Source: Vibrio pacinii DSM 19139 (GTDB taxonomy: Bacteria > Pseudomonadota > Gammaproteobacteria > Enterobacterales > Vibrionaceae). Taken from it: a DNA stretch of 64,000 bases. Under the pieces are notes generated by a model. It was not told where the DNA came from. It saw only the letters and a program-made list of their open reading frames with translations, and made no database searches. How positions within the stretch are numbered: the first letter of the stretch is position 1; each line of letters starts with the position of its first letter. Shown piece by piece: positions 1-7,807 of the stretch. Made by a program: the position numbers and the translations under genes. Where the stretch lies: positions 186,001 through 250,000 of the forward strand of contig NZ_KL543976.1 of the NCBI RefSeq assembly GCF_000711795.1. The letters run 5' to 3'.

Positions 1-668
1 TGCGCCAAGTACCGTTATCTAGTATCCGCCGTTTAGTCAGACAGTCTGATCGAACAATTACGACCTATTTATCTGACCAAAAACTCGGTCATGACGAATT
101 ACGCCGCATTGGTTTTCATATTCGATTTCATCGTTCAGGCGCCCTGTTCGCTCGCTGTTGGTTATTGGTTGAAGGAGAGACTGAGGTTTGGCTGTTCAAC
201 GAACTTGCCAATCAATGTGGGTATAATTTGGCAGCAGAAGGTGTTCAAATTATTGAATTTGCACAGTCTGGTCTTAAATCTTTGATTAAAGTTGCTAAGG
301 CTTTTGGCATTGATTGGCACGTGGTTACTGATGGCGATCCAGCAGGTAAAAAATACGCGGCCACAGTCAAAAGTCAGCTCGGACATGATCAAGAAAGGCA
401 TCGCTTAACGGAGTTACCTGATCGTGATATTGAACACTTCCTTTACAACAACGGTTTTGAAGCGTTCTTTAAGCACATGCTTAAGATTCCACTCGATCAC
501 CCAATCCCAGCAAAAAAAGTCGTCGTTCGTGTCCTAAAAAAATACGCGAAACCCGATCTCGCATTGGCGATAGTTTCTCATTGCGAAGAAAAAGGCATTG
601 AAGGCATTCCTATCTTACTGCGTTGGACTTTAAAGCGCGTAGTGACAATGGCGAATGGCAACACATAA
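1..668 (+). CDS. ybjD: YbjD-type OLD-family endonuclease, C-terminal part (cut by left edge)
   Basis: The frame is open from base 3 with no start in the window, so only about 220 C-terminal residues are present. The sequence has a TOPRIM domain: a WLLVEGETE stretch supplies the catalytic Glu, and later VVTDGDPAGKKYA supplies the Asp-x-Asp metal site, followed by the family ending around DIEHFLYNNGFE. This matches the C-terminus of E. coli YbjD (DUF2813), an OLD-like protein with an N-terminal ABC ATPase and a C-terminal TOPRIM nuclease. The ATPase half must lie to the left. OLD-family proteins act on DNA; the cellular role of YbjD is not settled. The TOPRIM acidic residues look intact, so there is no sign of decay. 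Confidence 0.85.
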   Translation, partial: RQVPLSSIRRLVRQSDRTITTYLSDQKLGHDELRRIGFHIRFHRSGALFARCWLLVEGETEVWLFNELANQCGYNLAAEGVQIIEFAQSGLKSLIKVAKAFGIDWHVVTDGDPAGKKYAATVKSQLGHDQERHRLTELPDRDIEHFLYNNGFEAFFKHMLKIPLDHPIPAKKVVVRVLKKYAKPDLALAIVSHCEEKGIEGIPILLRWTLKRVVTMANGNT

Positions 669-694
669 AAAAGCGGCACCAAACTAGGTGCCGC
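667..694 (-). terminator. Minus-strand terminator below the DUF1097 gene
   Basis: An 8-bp GC-rich stem (GCGGCACC at 673-680, GGTGCCGC at 687-694, loop AAACTA) is followed on the minus strand by six Ts (A6 at 667-672). It lies 77 bases below the stop of the minus-strand DUF1097 gene. A second hairpin (GTATCA at 695-700 with TGATAC at 708-713) adjoins it. Confidence 0.7.
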
Positions 695-770
695 GTATCA
701 AAACGGTTGATACAAATTAATCGGGGGTATCCCTAACAACATGGAGCCATGTTCAGGAATGCATCACAGA

Positions 771-1256
771 CTAAGGGCGAGCTTGCAAACCACCATTTGC
801 CTGAGATTGAGTTGACCGTTGATGTAACCACACTCCGCTTGTTTTCATTAGATATCCAAAAATTCCACCTAAAATCAGCGAAGGAACCACCAGTTTCCAG
901 TTACCCTCTGCAGCAAAGGTTGCACAACAACCGATAAAGGTGCCGGGAATGTAACCGAGCCAGGATTTCTTTGCTTGAATACACATAACGAACGCAACCA
1001 CTGCCGTAATCACATAACCTGCAATTTCCAATGAAGCGAATTGCGAAGCGTGGATGATCACCATCGCCCAAAAAACACCGCTGATATTGGTCATCAAACT
1101 GATTGATAGTCCTTTCAGGCCATCATTAGGTGAGGCAAAGAAACTGGTGCATCCGAGGAAGCCAGCCCAAGAAAGTAACCCCAGTGATACCGCGATCCAA
1201 CCCCATAAGCCAGAAAGAATGCCAGTAGTAAGTGATATTGCAACGAGAGTGCTCAT
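771..1256 (-). CDS. ycdZ: DUF1097 inner-membrane protein (YcdZ-like)
   Basis: The protein is 161 residues and very hydrophobic, with about five predicted membrane segments. The stretches TTGILSGLWGWIAVSLGLL, SWAGFLGCTSFF, GYVITAVVAFVMCIQAKK and PGTFIGCCATFAAEGNWK closely follow E. coli YcdZ (DUF1097). The reading frame stays open upstream to 1328, but the ATG at 1256 gives the family's normal N-terminus and has a weak AAGG upstream. Function is unknown beyond inner-membrane location. The gene stands alone on the minus strand and ends at the hairpin at 667-694. Confidence 0.85.
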   Translation of the reverse strand: MSTLVAISLTTGILSGLWGWIAVSLGLLSWAGFLGCTSFFASPNDGLKGLSISLMTNISGVFWAMVIIHASQFASLEIAGYVITAVVAFVMCIQAKKSWLGYIPGTFIGCCATFAAEGNWKLVVPSLILGGIFGYLMKTSGVWLHQRSTQSQANGGLQARP

Positions 1257-1430
1257 AACGTCTTGCCTTGTGTGGTTTGACACATCAAATGTACAAGGCA
1301 CCATGGTAAGCAAAATACCGCCCAACAAATAACGATTCGATCACATTATCAAAGCAACAATGGTGTATGAATTTCATTAAATTGTGATGCAATCGATATT
1401 TCAACAGATATAGGAAATATCAGGTTAGCT

Positions 1431-2336
1431 CTACAACACGCTTGGTTTGCCTTTCATCATCCTAGCGCCCTCGCGCTTAATGCATTCGACCAGTGGATTT
1501 TCAACCATATCAGCACGCCAGATAAATGAGAGTGTTCTCTCCATATTAAGGTCAGGCACATTCAAAGCGATAAGCTTGCCACTATCAATAAAACGTTCAA
1601 CGTCGAGATAAGGCAAACAAGTGAGATACTGACCATTTTCGACCATGCTGCGAAGCACAGGAACATGGTCGTATTCGCGCCAAACATCAAGGTCTGCAAT
1701 TAGGTGATGCATTGAACTGTCAAAAATCATTCGTGTCCCACTACCATGTTCGCGTAACACCCATTTCGCTTGTTGCAGTTGAGCCAAACTAATGGTTTTG
1801 TGCTTAGCAAACGGATGGTGTGCGGCGGCAACGACTGTTAGGTGATCACGACACCACACTTCTTGTTCAATCCTATTGTCGTCACAGCGTCCTTCGATGA
1901 TGCCAAGATCATATTGGTAATCCAAAACACCTTGGATCACGATATCGGTACTCTCGACACTGAGAGCAACTCTCATTTCAGGAAATGAATTATCAATAAT
2001 ACTGATGAGATCAGGAACTAAATGTTCAGCGGGTGTTTGGCTCGCGCCCAGCTTAATGGTGCCGCTTAACAAATGCTGATCATAAAACCCCATTTCTATC
2101 TGCTGGGCATCTTGCAATAAGCGTTTAGCTTTAGGCCGTAACCACATTCCCCAGTGCGTTAAGGCCATCTGCTTTCCTTGACGTTCAAACAGAGGTCGAC
2201 CAAGCATTTTTTCGAGTTGAGCCAACGACATACTGGTCGCCGACTGAGTTAACGCTAATTTATCTGCAGCTTGGCTAACACTGCCTGTATCGGCAACGGT
2301 GTCAAAAACCGCAAGCTGTTTTAATGAATAACGCAT
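1431..2336 (-). CDS. LysR-family transcriptional regulator
   Basis: The 301-residue protein is full length for a LysR regulator. Residues 1-60 form the winged helix-turn-helix (LKQLAVFDTVADTGSVSQAA, then the linker helix), and about 90-290 form the periplasmic-binding-like effector domain. The HGSGTR stretch and overall pattern resemble the YeiE/CysB-like branch. AAGGAT lies about 10 bases before the ATG. It is divergent from the FNT-CBS channel gene, and a perfect GGTGAC-ATT-GTCACC palindrome lies 24 bases upstream of its start, so it probably controls itself and the channel gene. The effector is unknown. Confidence 0.88.
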   Translation of the reverse strand: MRYSLKQLAVFDTVADTGSVSQAADKLALTQSATSMSLAQLEKMLGRPLFERQGKQMALTHWGMWLRPKAKRLLQDAQQIEMGFYDQHLLSGTIKLGASQTPAEHLVPDLISIIDNSFPEMRVALSVESTDIVIQGVLDYQYDLGIIEGRCDDNRIEQEVWCRDHLTVVAAAHHPFAKHKTISLAQLQQAKWVLREHGSGTRMIFDSSMHHLIADLDVWREYDHVPVLRSMVENGQYLTCLPYLDVERFIDSGKLIALNVPDLNMERTLSFIWRADMVENPLVECIKREGARMMKGKPSVL

Positions 2337-2359
2337 CGCGTTCCAATCCTTGTGAGTAA

Positions 2360-2374
2360 GGTGACATTGTCACC
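2360..2374. promoter_or_regulatory. Palindromic operator candidate GGTGAC-ATT-GTCACC
   Basis: A perfect 6-bp inverted repeat with a 3-bp spacer lies 24 bases upstream of the lysR start codon, inside the divergent lysR/FNT intergenic region. LysR proteins usually bind interrupted palindromes near their own promoter, so an autoregulatory site is a reasonable guess. No experiment is implied. Confidence 0.45.
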
Positions 2375-2447
2375 AAATAAACTTAACGATTATCAAACTG
2401 TTACTCGTCTATAAGCAAGCCGTTTCATTTTACCTAGCTTCGTAACC

Positions 2448-2485
2448 ATATCAATAATTTTGATACGGTTTTTAAATATTATCAA
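2448..2485. promoter_or_regulatory. TATCA/TGATA inverted-repeat cluster upstream of the FNT gene
   Basis: TATCA at 2449-2453 and TGATA at 2461-2465 form an inverted repeat with a 7-base spacer, and another TTATCAA follows at 2479-2485. A further TTATCAA lies at 2390-2396. The cluster sits 75-140 bases before the channel gene. The arrangement could be a LysR-type site or simply AT-rich promoter sequence; no known consensus fits cleanly. Confidence 0.3.
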
Positions 2486-2561
2486 TTTTACCTTTAGCAC
2501 CTGACATCGTAGTTTAAATGGGCAGTGACGCAAAGTTCACTGTTTAATCAAGGAGTTATTT

Positions 2562-2609
2562 ATGAATTTGATAGTCGGGAGTGCGTATGTCGACAGCGCA
2601 AGCGAATAA
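2562..2609 (+). CDS. Possible 15-codon leader ORF overlapping the FNT start
   Basis: An ATG preceded at 6-base spacing by a strong AGGAG (2551-2555) opens a 15-codon frame (MNLIVGSAYVDSASE) that ends at 2609, 23 bases inside the FNT gene in another frame. Its ribosome site is better placed than that of the channel gene, whose own GGGAG (2577-2581) lies inside this leader. Translation of the channel could therefore be coupled to the leader. It may also be a chance ORF. Confidence 0.4.
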   Translation: MNLIVGSAYVDSASE

Positions 2610-4035
2610 CCAGTGCTTCTCACCCTCAGAAATGATGGCAGAGGCTGAAAAATTCGCCCTAAGTAAAACGAAAAAATCTAGCACCATGACATTAGGTCTT
2701 GCCGTGATGGCTGGCGCTTTTATTGGACTCGCTTTTCTGTTTTACATCACAGTGACAACCGGAAATAACGATACAGGCTGGGGTATTAGCCGTCTTGCTG
2801 GCGGACTGGCGTTCAGTATGGGATTAATTTTAATCGTGATATGCGGTGGTGAGCTATTTACCAGCTCAGTACTATCGAGTATTTCTTGGGCGAATAAGCA
2901 AATCAGCTTTGGCAAGATGGTTAGCATCTGGGGCAAAGTTTATGTCGGGAACTTTATCGGTGCCATGTTGTTGCTTGCGATCGTCACCGCGGCTGGTTTA
3001 TACCAAATGGACCATGGCCAATGGGGATTAAACGCTCTCAATATTGCCCAACATAAGTTACACCATACAAGACTGCAAGCATTTGCTTTAGGGGTGTTAT
3101 GTAACCTTTTGGTATGTCTCGCAATATGGTTAACCTTCAGCAGTACTAACGCACTGACCAAAGCAGCAATGACCATTATGCCAGTGGCGATGTTTGTCTC
3201 TAGTGGGTTCGAACACTGCGTCGCCAATATGTTTATGGTGCCACTTGGAATCGTTATTCAAACGTTTGCACCTGACAGTTTTTGGCAACAAGTTGGCGCC
3301 AGCGCTGGGCAATATGCAGACTTGAATATTCACCAGTTCATCGTGGCAAATCTCATTCCAGTGACACTCGGCAATATTGTTGGTGGCGCCGTGCTCGTTG
3401 GCCTCGCTAACTGGAGTCTTTATCGTCGGCCACAACTTAAATCCGCAAATGTACAAGCAATCACAACAACAACTCAGATAAATACGGCTAAGGAACTTAC
3501 TATGAACAATAACATCACAGCAAACGACATTATGAACACCCAAACAGTAGTATTGAGCTCGGATACACTGGTTCCAGTTGCCATTGATACGCTACTCGAC
3601 AATCAACAAGTTAGCGCGCCAGTATGTGATATTGAAGGACGTTTAGTTGGCTTTTTCTCCACGCATGACGTTATGGTTGATCTTTGGTGCCAAGACTATA
3701 TTCCACAAAAACAACAAAAGGTGGTCGATATTATGTCGCGTGATGTCGTCGCAATTGATGCGCGAGATAAGCTGGTTGATATCGCCGAATTCCTGTGTAT
3801 CGACAAAGATCAGCTTTATCCAACGACGAGTATGGGTATTGCAACCCATCTGACAACACTCTCTCTGGAAGAACGTGCGAAAGCGATAAAAGTACACAAG
3901 CCACATGTTTTGCCAGTACTAGAGAATGGTCGATTAGTCGGTGTGATTGAGCGTAAGGATGTATTACAAGCGTTACGTCCAATCTACGGTGAACGTATTA
4001 CTGTCGTCAATGAACAACACTTAGAAACCGCGTAA
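2587..4035 (+). CDS. Formate/nitrite transporter fused to a CBS-domain tail
   Basis: The 482-residue protein joins an FNT channel (about residues 35-285, six membrane segments) to a tail with two CBS motifs (about 310-475). FNT signatures are visible: GGELFTSSVLSS in an early helix and SGFEHCVANMF, whose His (residue 210) matches the conserved pore histidine of FocA. The channel passes formate or nitrite across the inner membrane; the CBS pair probably senses an adenine nucleotide. ATG 2587 is chosen for the GGGAG five bases upstream; GTG 2581 is in frame and possible. ATG 3502, just before the CBS part, has TAAGGAA upstream and could start a separate CBS protein. The gene is divergent from the LysR regulator. 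Substrate cannot be settled from sequence. Confidence 0.9.
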   Translation: MSTAQANNQCFSPSEMMAEAEKFALSKTKKSSTMTLGLAVMAGAFIGLAFLFYITVTTGNNDTGWGISRLAGGLAFSMGLILIVICGGELFTSSVLSSISWANKQISFGKMVSIWGKVYVGNFIGAMLLLAIVTAAGLYQMDHGQWGLNALNIAQHKLHHTRLQAFALGVLCNLLVCLAIWLTFSSTNALTKAAMTIMPVAMFVSSGFEHCVANMFMVPLGIVIQTFAPDSFWQQVGASAGQYADLNIHQFIVANLIPVTLGNIVGGAVLVGLANWSLYRRPQLKSANVQAITTTTQINTAKELTMNNNITANDIMNTQTVVLSSDTLVPVAIDTLLDNQQVSAPVCDIEGRLVGFFSTHDVMVDLWCQDYIPQKQQKVVDIMSRDVVAIDARDKLVDIAEFLCIDKDQLYPTTSMGIATHLTTLSLEERAKAIKVHKPHVLPVLENGRLVGVIERKDVLQALRPIYGERITVVNEQHLETA

Positions 4036-4085
4036 CAAAGCTCGTTCATTTGCTAAGGTTTTGGTTAGGAAATAAGTCGCTTGAC

Positions 4086-4116
4086 CAAAAAAGCCCCCAA
4101 CTTAGGTTGGGGGCTG
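4086..4116. terminator. Bidirectional terminator between the FNT gene and yceI
   Basis: A 10-bp stem (AGCCCCCAAC at 4092-4101, GTTGGGGGCT at 4106-4115, loop TTAG) is flanked by A-rich sequence on the left and GTTTGCTTTT on the right. It lies between convergent genes and can serve both. Confidence 0.85.
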
Positions 4117-4137
4117 TTTGCTTTTGATGGGCAGAAA

Positions 4138-4707
4138 TTACTTTTTAATACCTTCAACATGCAGTTCCATGTCTACGTAGCTTGACGCTCCCATCACGGC
4201 GATGTTGAAATCAGCAAGCTCAAGACGTGTTGTGCCGTAGAAGCCAGCTCGTTCACCACCCCAAGGGTCTTGGCCTGCACCGATAAACTCAGCATCAATA
4301 GTAATTGGCTTAGTGACACCGTGTAGATTCAAGTCGCCATTTACGGCTAACTGACCATTGCCTTTGTCTACCACACTAGTGCTGGTAAAAGTGGCTGTGG
4401 CGTATTTTGACGCATCGATAAAATCTGAGCTGCGAATGTGCTTATCACGCTCAGCGTGATTTGAGTCAAGACTGGTTGTGTCAACGTTAACCATAACTTT
4501 TGAGGCACTTACATTGGCAGGGTCGTAAGAAAATTGACCGTCAAACTTGTTGAAACGTCCCTTGATGAAACTATAACCGAGATGACTAACTTTAAAGTTA
4601 ACAGACGCGTGTGCGCCTTTGGTGTCAATCATATAATCTGCTGCGCTTGCGCCAAACGGTAATGCCATTACCATTGCTAATCCGGTAGCGAATAAAGTCT
4701 TTTTCAT
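4138..4707 (-). CDS. yceI: YceI-family periplasmic protein
   Basis: The 189-residue protein starts with a Sec signal peptide (MKKTLFATGLAMVMALPFG, cleavage near ASA-AD) and continues with the YceI lipocalin-like beta barrel: DTKGAHASVNFKVSHLGYS, then DGQFSYDPAN, and the family end RLELADFNIAV. YceI proteins bind isoprenoid lipids in a hydrophobic cavity; the E. coli member is base-inducible and its exact role is open. It is the downstream gene of a pair with yceJ, overlapping it by 4 bases (ATGA), so the two are probably translated together and linked in quinone or polyprenyl chemistry. Confidence 0.93.
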   Translation of the reverse strand: MKKTLFATGLAMVMALPFGASAADYMIDTKGAHASVNFKVSHLGYSFIKGRFNKFDGQFSYDPANVSASKVMVNVDTTSLDSNHAERDKHIRSSDFIDASKYATATFTSTSVVDKGNGQLAVNGDLNLHGVTKPITIDAEFIGAGQDPWGGERAGFYGTTRLELADFNIAVMGASSYVDMELHVEGIKK

Positions 4708-5243
4708 TTTGAAGCTCCTATCATCTTGCGTAGCGTATTGTCTTTGTTAATAAAGTGGTGTTTAAGTGCGGCAACCGCGTGTACGCTTGCCAAAATAATC
4801 AGAGTCCATGCTGCGTAGAAATGAATTTCGCCAGATAAATCTGCCTGTCCTTCAAAAAACGCGCCAAGACCAGGAACGGTGAACCAATTAAATACTTCGA
4901 TTCCCCGACCATCTTCTGTCGAAATCAGATAACCTGAGACAAACAGGATGAAAAGAATCGCGTACATCGCTAAATGCGCTAATTTTGCGCCCAGTACTTC
5001 ATAGCGTGTACCTTCAATTTTTGGTGACGGTGTAACCAGATTCCAAACCACTCGAAATAACGTCAAGCCAGCTAAAAGAATCCCTATCGATTTATGCCAG
5101 TGAGGTGCAGTGCGATACCATTCACTATAATAAGAAAGGTCAACCATCCACAGTCCAACTCCAAACATACTGATCACCACCAAAGCCGATATCCAATGCA
5201 TAGAGCGCTTAGGCAAACTGTAGTTTTTTACGTCTGATTTCAT
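4704..5243 (-). CDS. yceJ: Cytochrome b561 family protein (YceJ)
   Basis: The 179-residue integral membrane protein has four predicted helices. Histidines suited to heme b binding are visible at RSMHWISA, APHWHKSIG and near the C-terminus in SVHAVAALKHH. It belongs to the bacterial cytochrome b561 group, di-heme membrane electron carriers that may oxidise quinol or reduce periplasmic partners. It precedes yceI with a 4-base overlap, the same order as in E. coli. The start MKSDVKNYSLPKRSMHW gives the normal family N-terminus. Confidence 0.92.
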   Translation of the reverse strand: MKSDVKNYSLPKRSMHWISALVVISMFGVGLWMVDLSYYSEWYRTAPHWHKSIGILLAGLTLFRVVWNLVTPSPKIEGTRYEVLGAKLAHLAMYAILFILFVSGYLISTEDGRGIEVFNWFTVPGLGAFFEGQADLSGEIHFYAAWTLIILASVHAVAALKHHFINKDNTLRKMIGASK

Positions 5244-5380
5244 TTACTTATCCTGAATTATGATCAGTCTTTTTTTCAGAGTACATCTCATCTCTGTTGT
5301 GTAATACAGTATTTACTATTATTTACACAGTCGACAGCGGTTTGACTTGATGAACTCGTTCGAAAAATTTGAAGAAACTT

Positions 5381-5629
5381 TTAAAACTCACTGATCTGCG
5401 ATATTTCATCAAACTCATCAATGATATCAAGCATCCTACGCTGCATTACCGCTTGTGCATCGGATAAGCCTTGGTTATAAAAGGCGGGGCCAAATTTACT
5501 GACAATGTAATCAAAAAGAAAATCACTATCAAACTGGCCAATTTCTACATCCAATTCGTCTTCTAGGTAACGCTGTAGAGCGCGGCACATCGCCTGTTTT
5601 TGTTGTGATGTAAATTCAATCTTAGACAT
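5381..5629 (-). CDS. DUF2164 small protein
   Basis: The 82-residue, acidic, soluble protein fits DUF2164: IEFTSQQKQAMCRALQRYLE, then DELDVEIGQFDSDFLFDYI and GPAFYNQGLSDA. No signal peptide or membrane segment is visible. Function is unknown for the family. It stands alone between yceJ and a divergent unknown gene. Confidence 0.85.
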   Translation of the reverse strand: MSKIEFTSQQKQAMCRALQRYLEDELDVEIGQFDSDFLFDYIVSKFGPAFYNQGLSDAQAVMQRRMLDIIDEFDEISQISEF

Positions 5630-5716
5630 AAACCATTAAAGCTCCGTGATTTTTCTCGATTAAGTGTAACGAATCATAACCAGCGCGTGTTAGTCTTTAA
5701 CTGCTAATTGCTCATA

Positions 5717-6367
5717 ATGGAGAGATGGATCTTGTTATTGGATGTGCTCGTACAGAGCGTTAATGAATTCCAAGCTGACTGTATGACATTGTGTGAAAAA
5801 CACTACCCTACCATTCACAACAAAGGAATGACTGAACATCACCTAGGTTTGGCTTTCGCGCGTCGTCTGTCTCGTACACTGAACGAATTCGGTCATGATT
5901 ATGATTACAAGCCGTTAGACACATCGAGCTCGGTGGAATTGCCGCATCATTACCGAGTCAGCTCTGAAATTGGAACCGTATGGATTCTCACCTCACATTT
6001 GGTCAGTGCGGGCTCTTCTTGCCGTAAAAAACTGTTTAGAAATGTCGCCCAATGGCAGCAAGAATATGGTTTCGCCGTTCAACCTAACGATCTGTTGCTT
6101 TTATTGACTGATCACTGGATTACCCGCAGCAAACAAAGTCGCGAACTCCTTCATTGGTGGACAGGTCAGCTTCCTGAAGAAGTGGACGAATACAAGGTAC
6201 AAGGCATTACCCTGTATGAAAGTGAATCATTGTTGGCGCAAACAATGGACAAACATTTCAACCTCAGTCCCTACTTTGTCAAATTTACACACCCGTTGAA
6301 ACGTGCAACAGACCAACAGTTAGTGCGTAAATACATCCAACTCTATTCTGTGGTTCAACTTAGTTAA
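5717..6367 (+). CDS. Unknown soluble protein, about 216 residues
   Basis: I do not recognise this protein. It has no signal peptide or clear membrane segment, a mixed alpha/beta composition, and several Trp/His-rich stretches (LLTDHWITRSKQSRELLHWW). The ATG at 5717 is chosen; a TTG at 5708 is in frame, and neither has a clear ribosome site. Coding seems real because the frame is long, uninterrupted and has normal amino-acid composition. The C-terminal half (ITLYESESLLAQTMDKHF) gives no family match I can name. Its neighbours, DUF2164 and an EAL protein, do not suggest a function. Confidence 0.65.
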   Translation: MERWILLLDVLVQSVNEFQADCMTLCEKHYPTIHNKGMTEHHLGLAFARRLSRTLNEFGHDYDYKPLDTSSSVELPHHYRVSSEIGTVWILTSHLVSAGSSCRKKLFRNVAQWQQEYGFAVQPNDLLLLLTDHWITRSKQSRELLHWWTGQLPEEVDEYKVQGITLYESESLLAQTMDKHFNLSPYFVKFTHPLKRATDQQLVRKYIQLYSVVQLS

Positions 6368-6689
6368 CTATCTAGCATGTTTTCTGTCTAGCTTATGGCT
6401 TTGTTTCGTCGTTGAATCATGTGTAATGTGAGTTAGTGTTCTTACGCCTGGCAACTCACAACGTCTGTTACTCTATGATTAATGGTGAAAAATTGCTCGT
6501 TTGTGCGACTTGTGAATAGTCAATGATGAGATCTGGATTCAAAAAAATCACCCCCCATAACTTGCTGTCTTCCAATCCGTAGATTGCTCATATAACTTGA
6601 ATGATTAATGCAGGTTTACTAACACTTTGTTCAGTTAAACTGATTGTTATATATCGACTATTTTTTAAGCGCTGAGGGCAACACTTGCT
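6368..6689. other. 322-base intergenic region, nothing definite
   Basis: No gene or strong terminator is seen. GTGAGTT and AACTCAC could pair over a long loop near 6430-6460, and there is an A7 run near 6541 followed by CCCCCC. The AT-rich last 100 bases probably hold the promoter of the EAL gene, but no clear -10/-35 pair can be assigned. Confidence 0.4.
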
Positions 6690-7523
6690 ATGATACTCTC
6701 TACTAAACAGCAGTTCGTTGATTGCTTAGCGATGAATGACCAATCACAATATATTGCTAAGTATAAGAAGCTAGTCTTAAGCAGTGTTTACCAGCCGATA
6801 TTTGACTCTCGCGGACAAATCATTGGTGTCGAAGCCCTAGTCCGAATTGAAGATATTGAACAGGGGAACGTCCGACCTGATACTTTCTTTCACTCGGATA
6901 AATTCGAATTCAATGACAAAATGAATGTCGAACGCCTCAGCCGTGTGATTCATATCCGTAACTTTGCTCACTCTAAATATCGTCACCTACAACTTTTTCT
7001 CAATGTTCTGCCCTCGTCTGGACAATACCTGTCACTTGATAACATCGACTCGAGTCTACTGTCGCAACGTATCAAGGCGCTCAACCTAAATAACTCTCAG
7101 TTAGTTATGGAAGTCGTCGAACTTGAAGTTCCCGATGAACGACAGCTGCAAGTGTCCATGGATAAACTCGCTAAAAGTGGCTTTCATATTGCTATCGACG
7201 ATTACGGCGTTGACGCATCGAATCGACAGCGTGTCGAACAACTTCAACCATCAATCGTCAAACTTGACCGCTCACTAATGCTTGCCTACATGAAAGGTGA
7301 ACCATTTCCATTAATGTCAGGTATCCACTTAGCGAGACGAGTAGGCGCCAAAGTGGTTGTAGAAGGCATAGAGACTCAGCCGCAGCTTGATGCGATGCAT
7401 GCGCTACATATTGATATGTACCAAGGCTATTATTTAGCAACTCCAGAGCCACTTGAGGCCGTTTATAGTGATGATGCCACTGAGTTGGCGGCACTCGGTG
7501 ATCCAAGCTGTGTTTATCGCTAA
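6690..7523 (+). CDS. Stand-alone EAL-domain cyclic-di-GMP phosphodiesterase
   Basis: The 277-residue protein is almost entirely an EAL domain, starting near YQPIFDSRGQIIG. The catalytic motifs look intact: GVEALVR, the Asn of FLNVLPS, the Glu pair in EVVELEV, IDDYGV (DDFG position), VKLDRS, VVVEGIET and QGYYLATPEP. EAL enzymes hydrolyse c-di-GMP to pGpG. No GGDEF domain, sensor domain or membrane segment is present; the first 30 residues are a short helical lead. An active cytoplasmic phosphodiesterase is likely, with input through protein contacts. It forms a single-gene unit. Confidence 0.9.
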   Translation: MILSTKQQFVDCLAMNDQSQYIAKYKKLVLSSVYQPIFDSRGQIIGVEALVRIEDIEQGNVRPDTFFHSDKFEFNDKMNVERLSRVIHIRNFAHSKYRHLQLFLNVLPSSGQYLSLDNIDSSLLSQRIKALNLNNSQLVMEVVELEVPDERQLQVSMDKLAKSGFHIAIDDYGVDASNRQRVEQLQPSIVKLDRSLMLAYMKGEPFPLMSGIHLARRVGAKVVVEGIETQPQLDAMHALHIDMYQGYYLATPEPLEAVYSDDATELAALGDPSCVYR

Positions 7524-7690
7524 TTTAGACGACATTATTCGCTTACTGCACATTTTACGATCACGTCGACCTTGCGCCCCACGTTAGTCCCGCCCTCTTT
7601 GCTCTGTCATTTCATTACTATCACTTTTAACAACTACAAAACCTCATTAGAACAATGGACTTATCTAATAATGATGAGATTAATGATATT

Positions 7691-7704
7691 TTGCTCTAGA
7701 TCAT
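7691..7704. promoter_or_regulatory. Possible FNR-like site upstream of dcuC
   Basis: TTGCT-CTAG-ATCAT matches the FNR consensus TTGAT-N4-ATCAA at 8 of 10 positions and lies about 110 bases before the dcuC start. FNR control of DcuC is known in E. coli. The two mismatches make this only a candidate; a CRP-family site is an alternative. Confidence 0.35.
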
Positions 7705-7807
7705 GAGATGTCCAAGTTGCTCTCGTGCTACAAGATAGATTTCTGTACATTACCAGACATAATTTGAAACACTTCTTATAAGATTATTATTATTTCAGGA
7801 GATTTCT

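Noticed and set aside
1054..1332. 92-codon plus-strand frame opposite the DUF1097 gene
   Set aside because: It is an antisense shadow of a clear membrane-protein gene and has unnatural composition.
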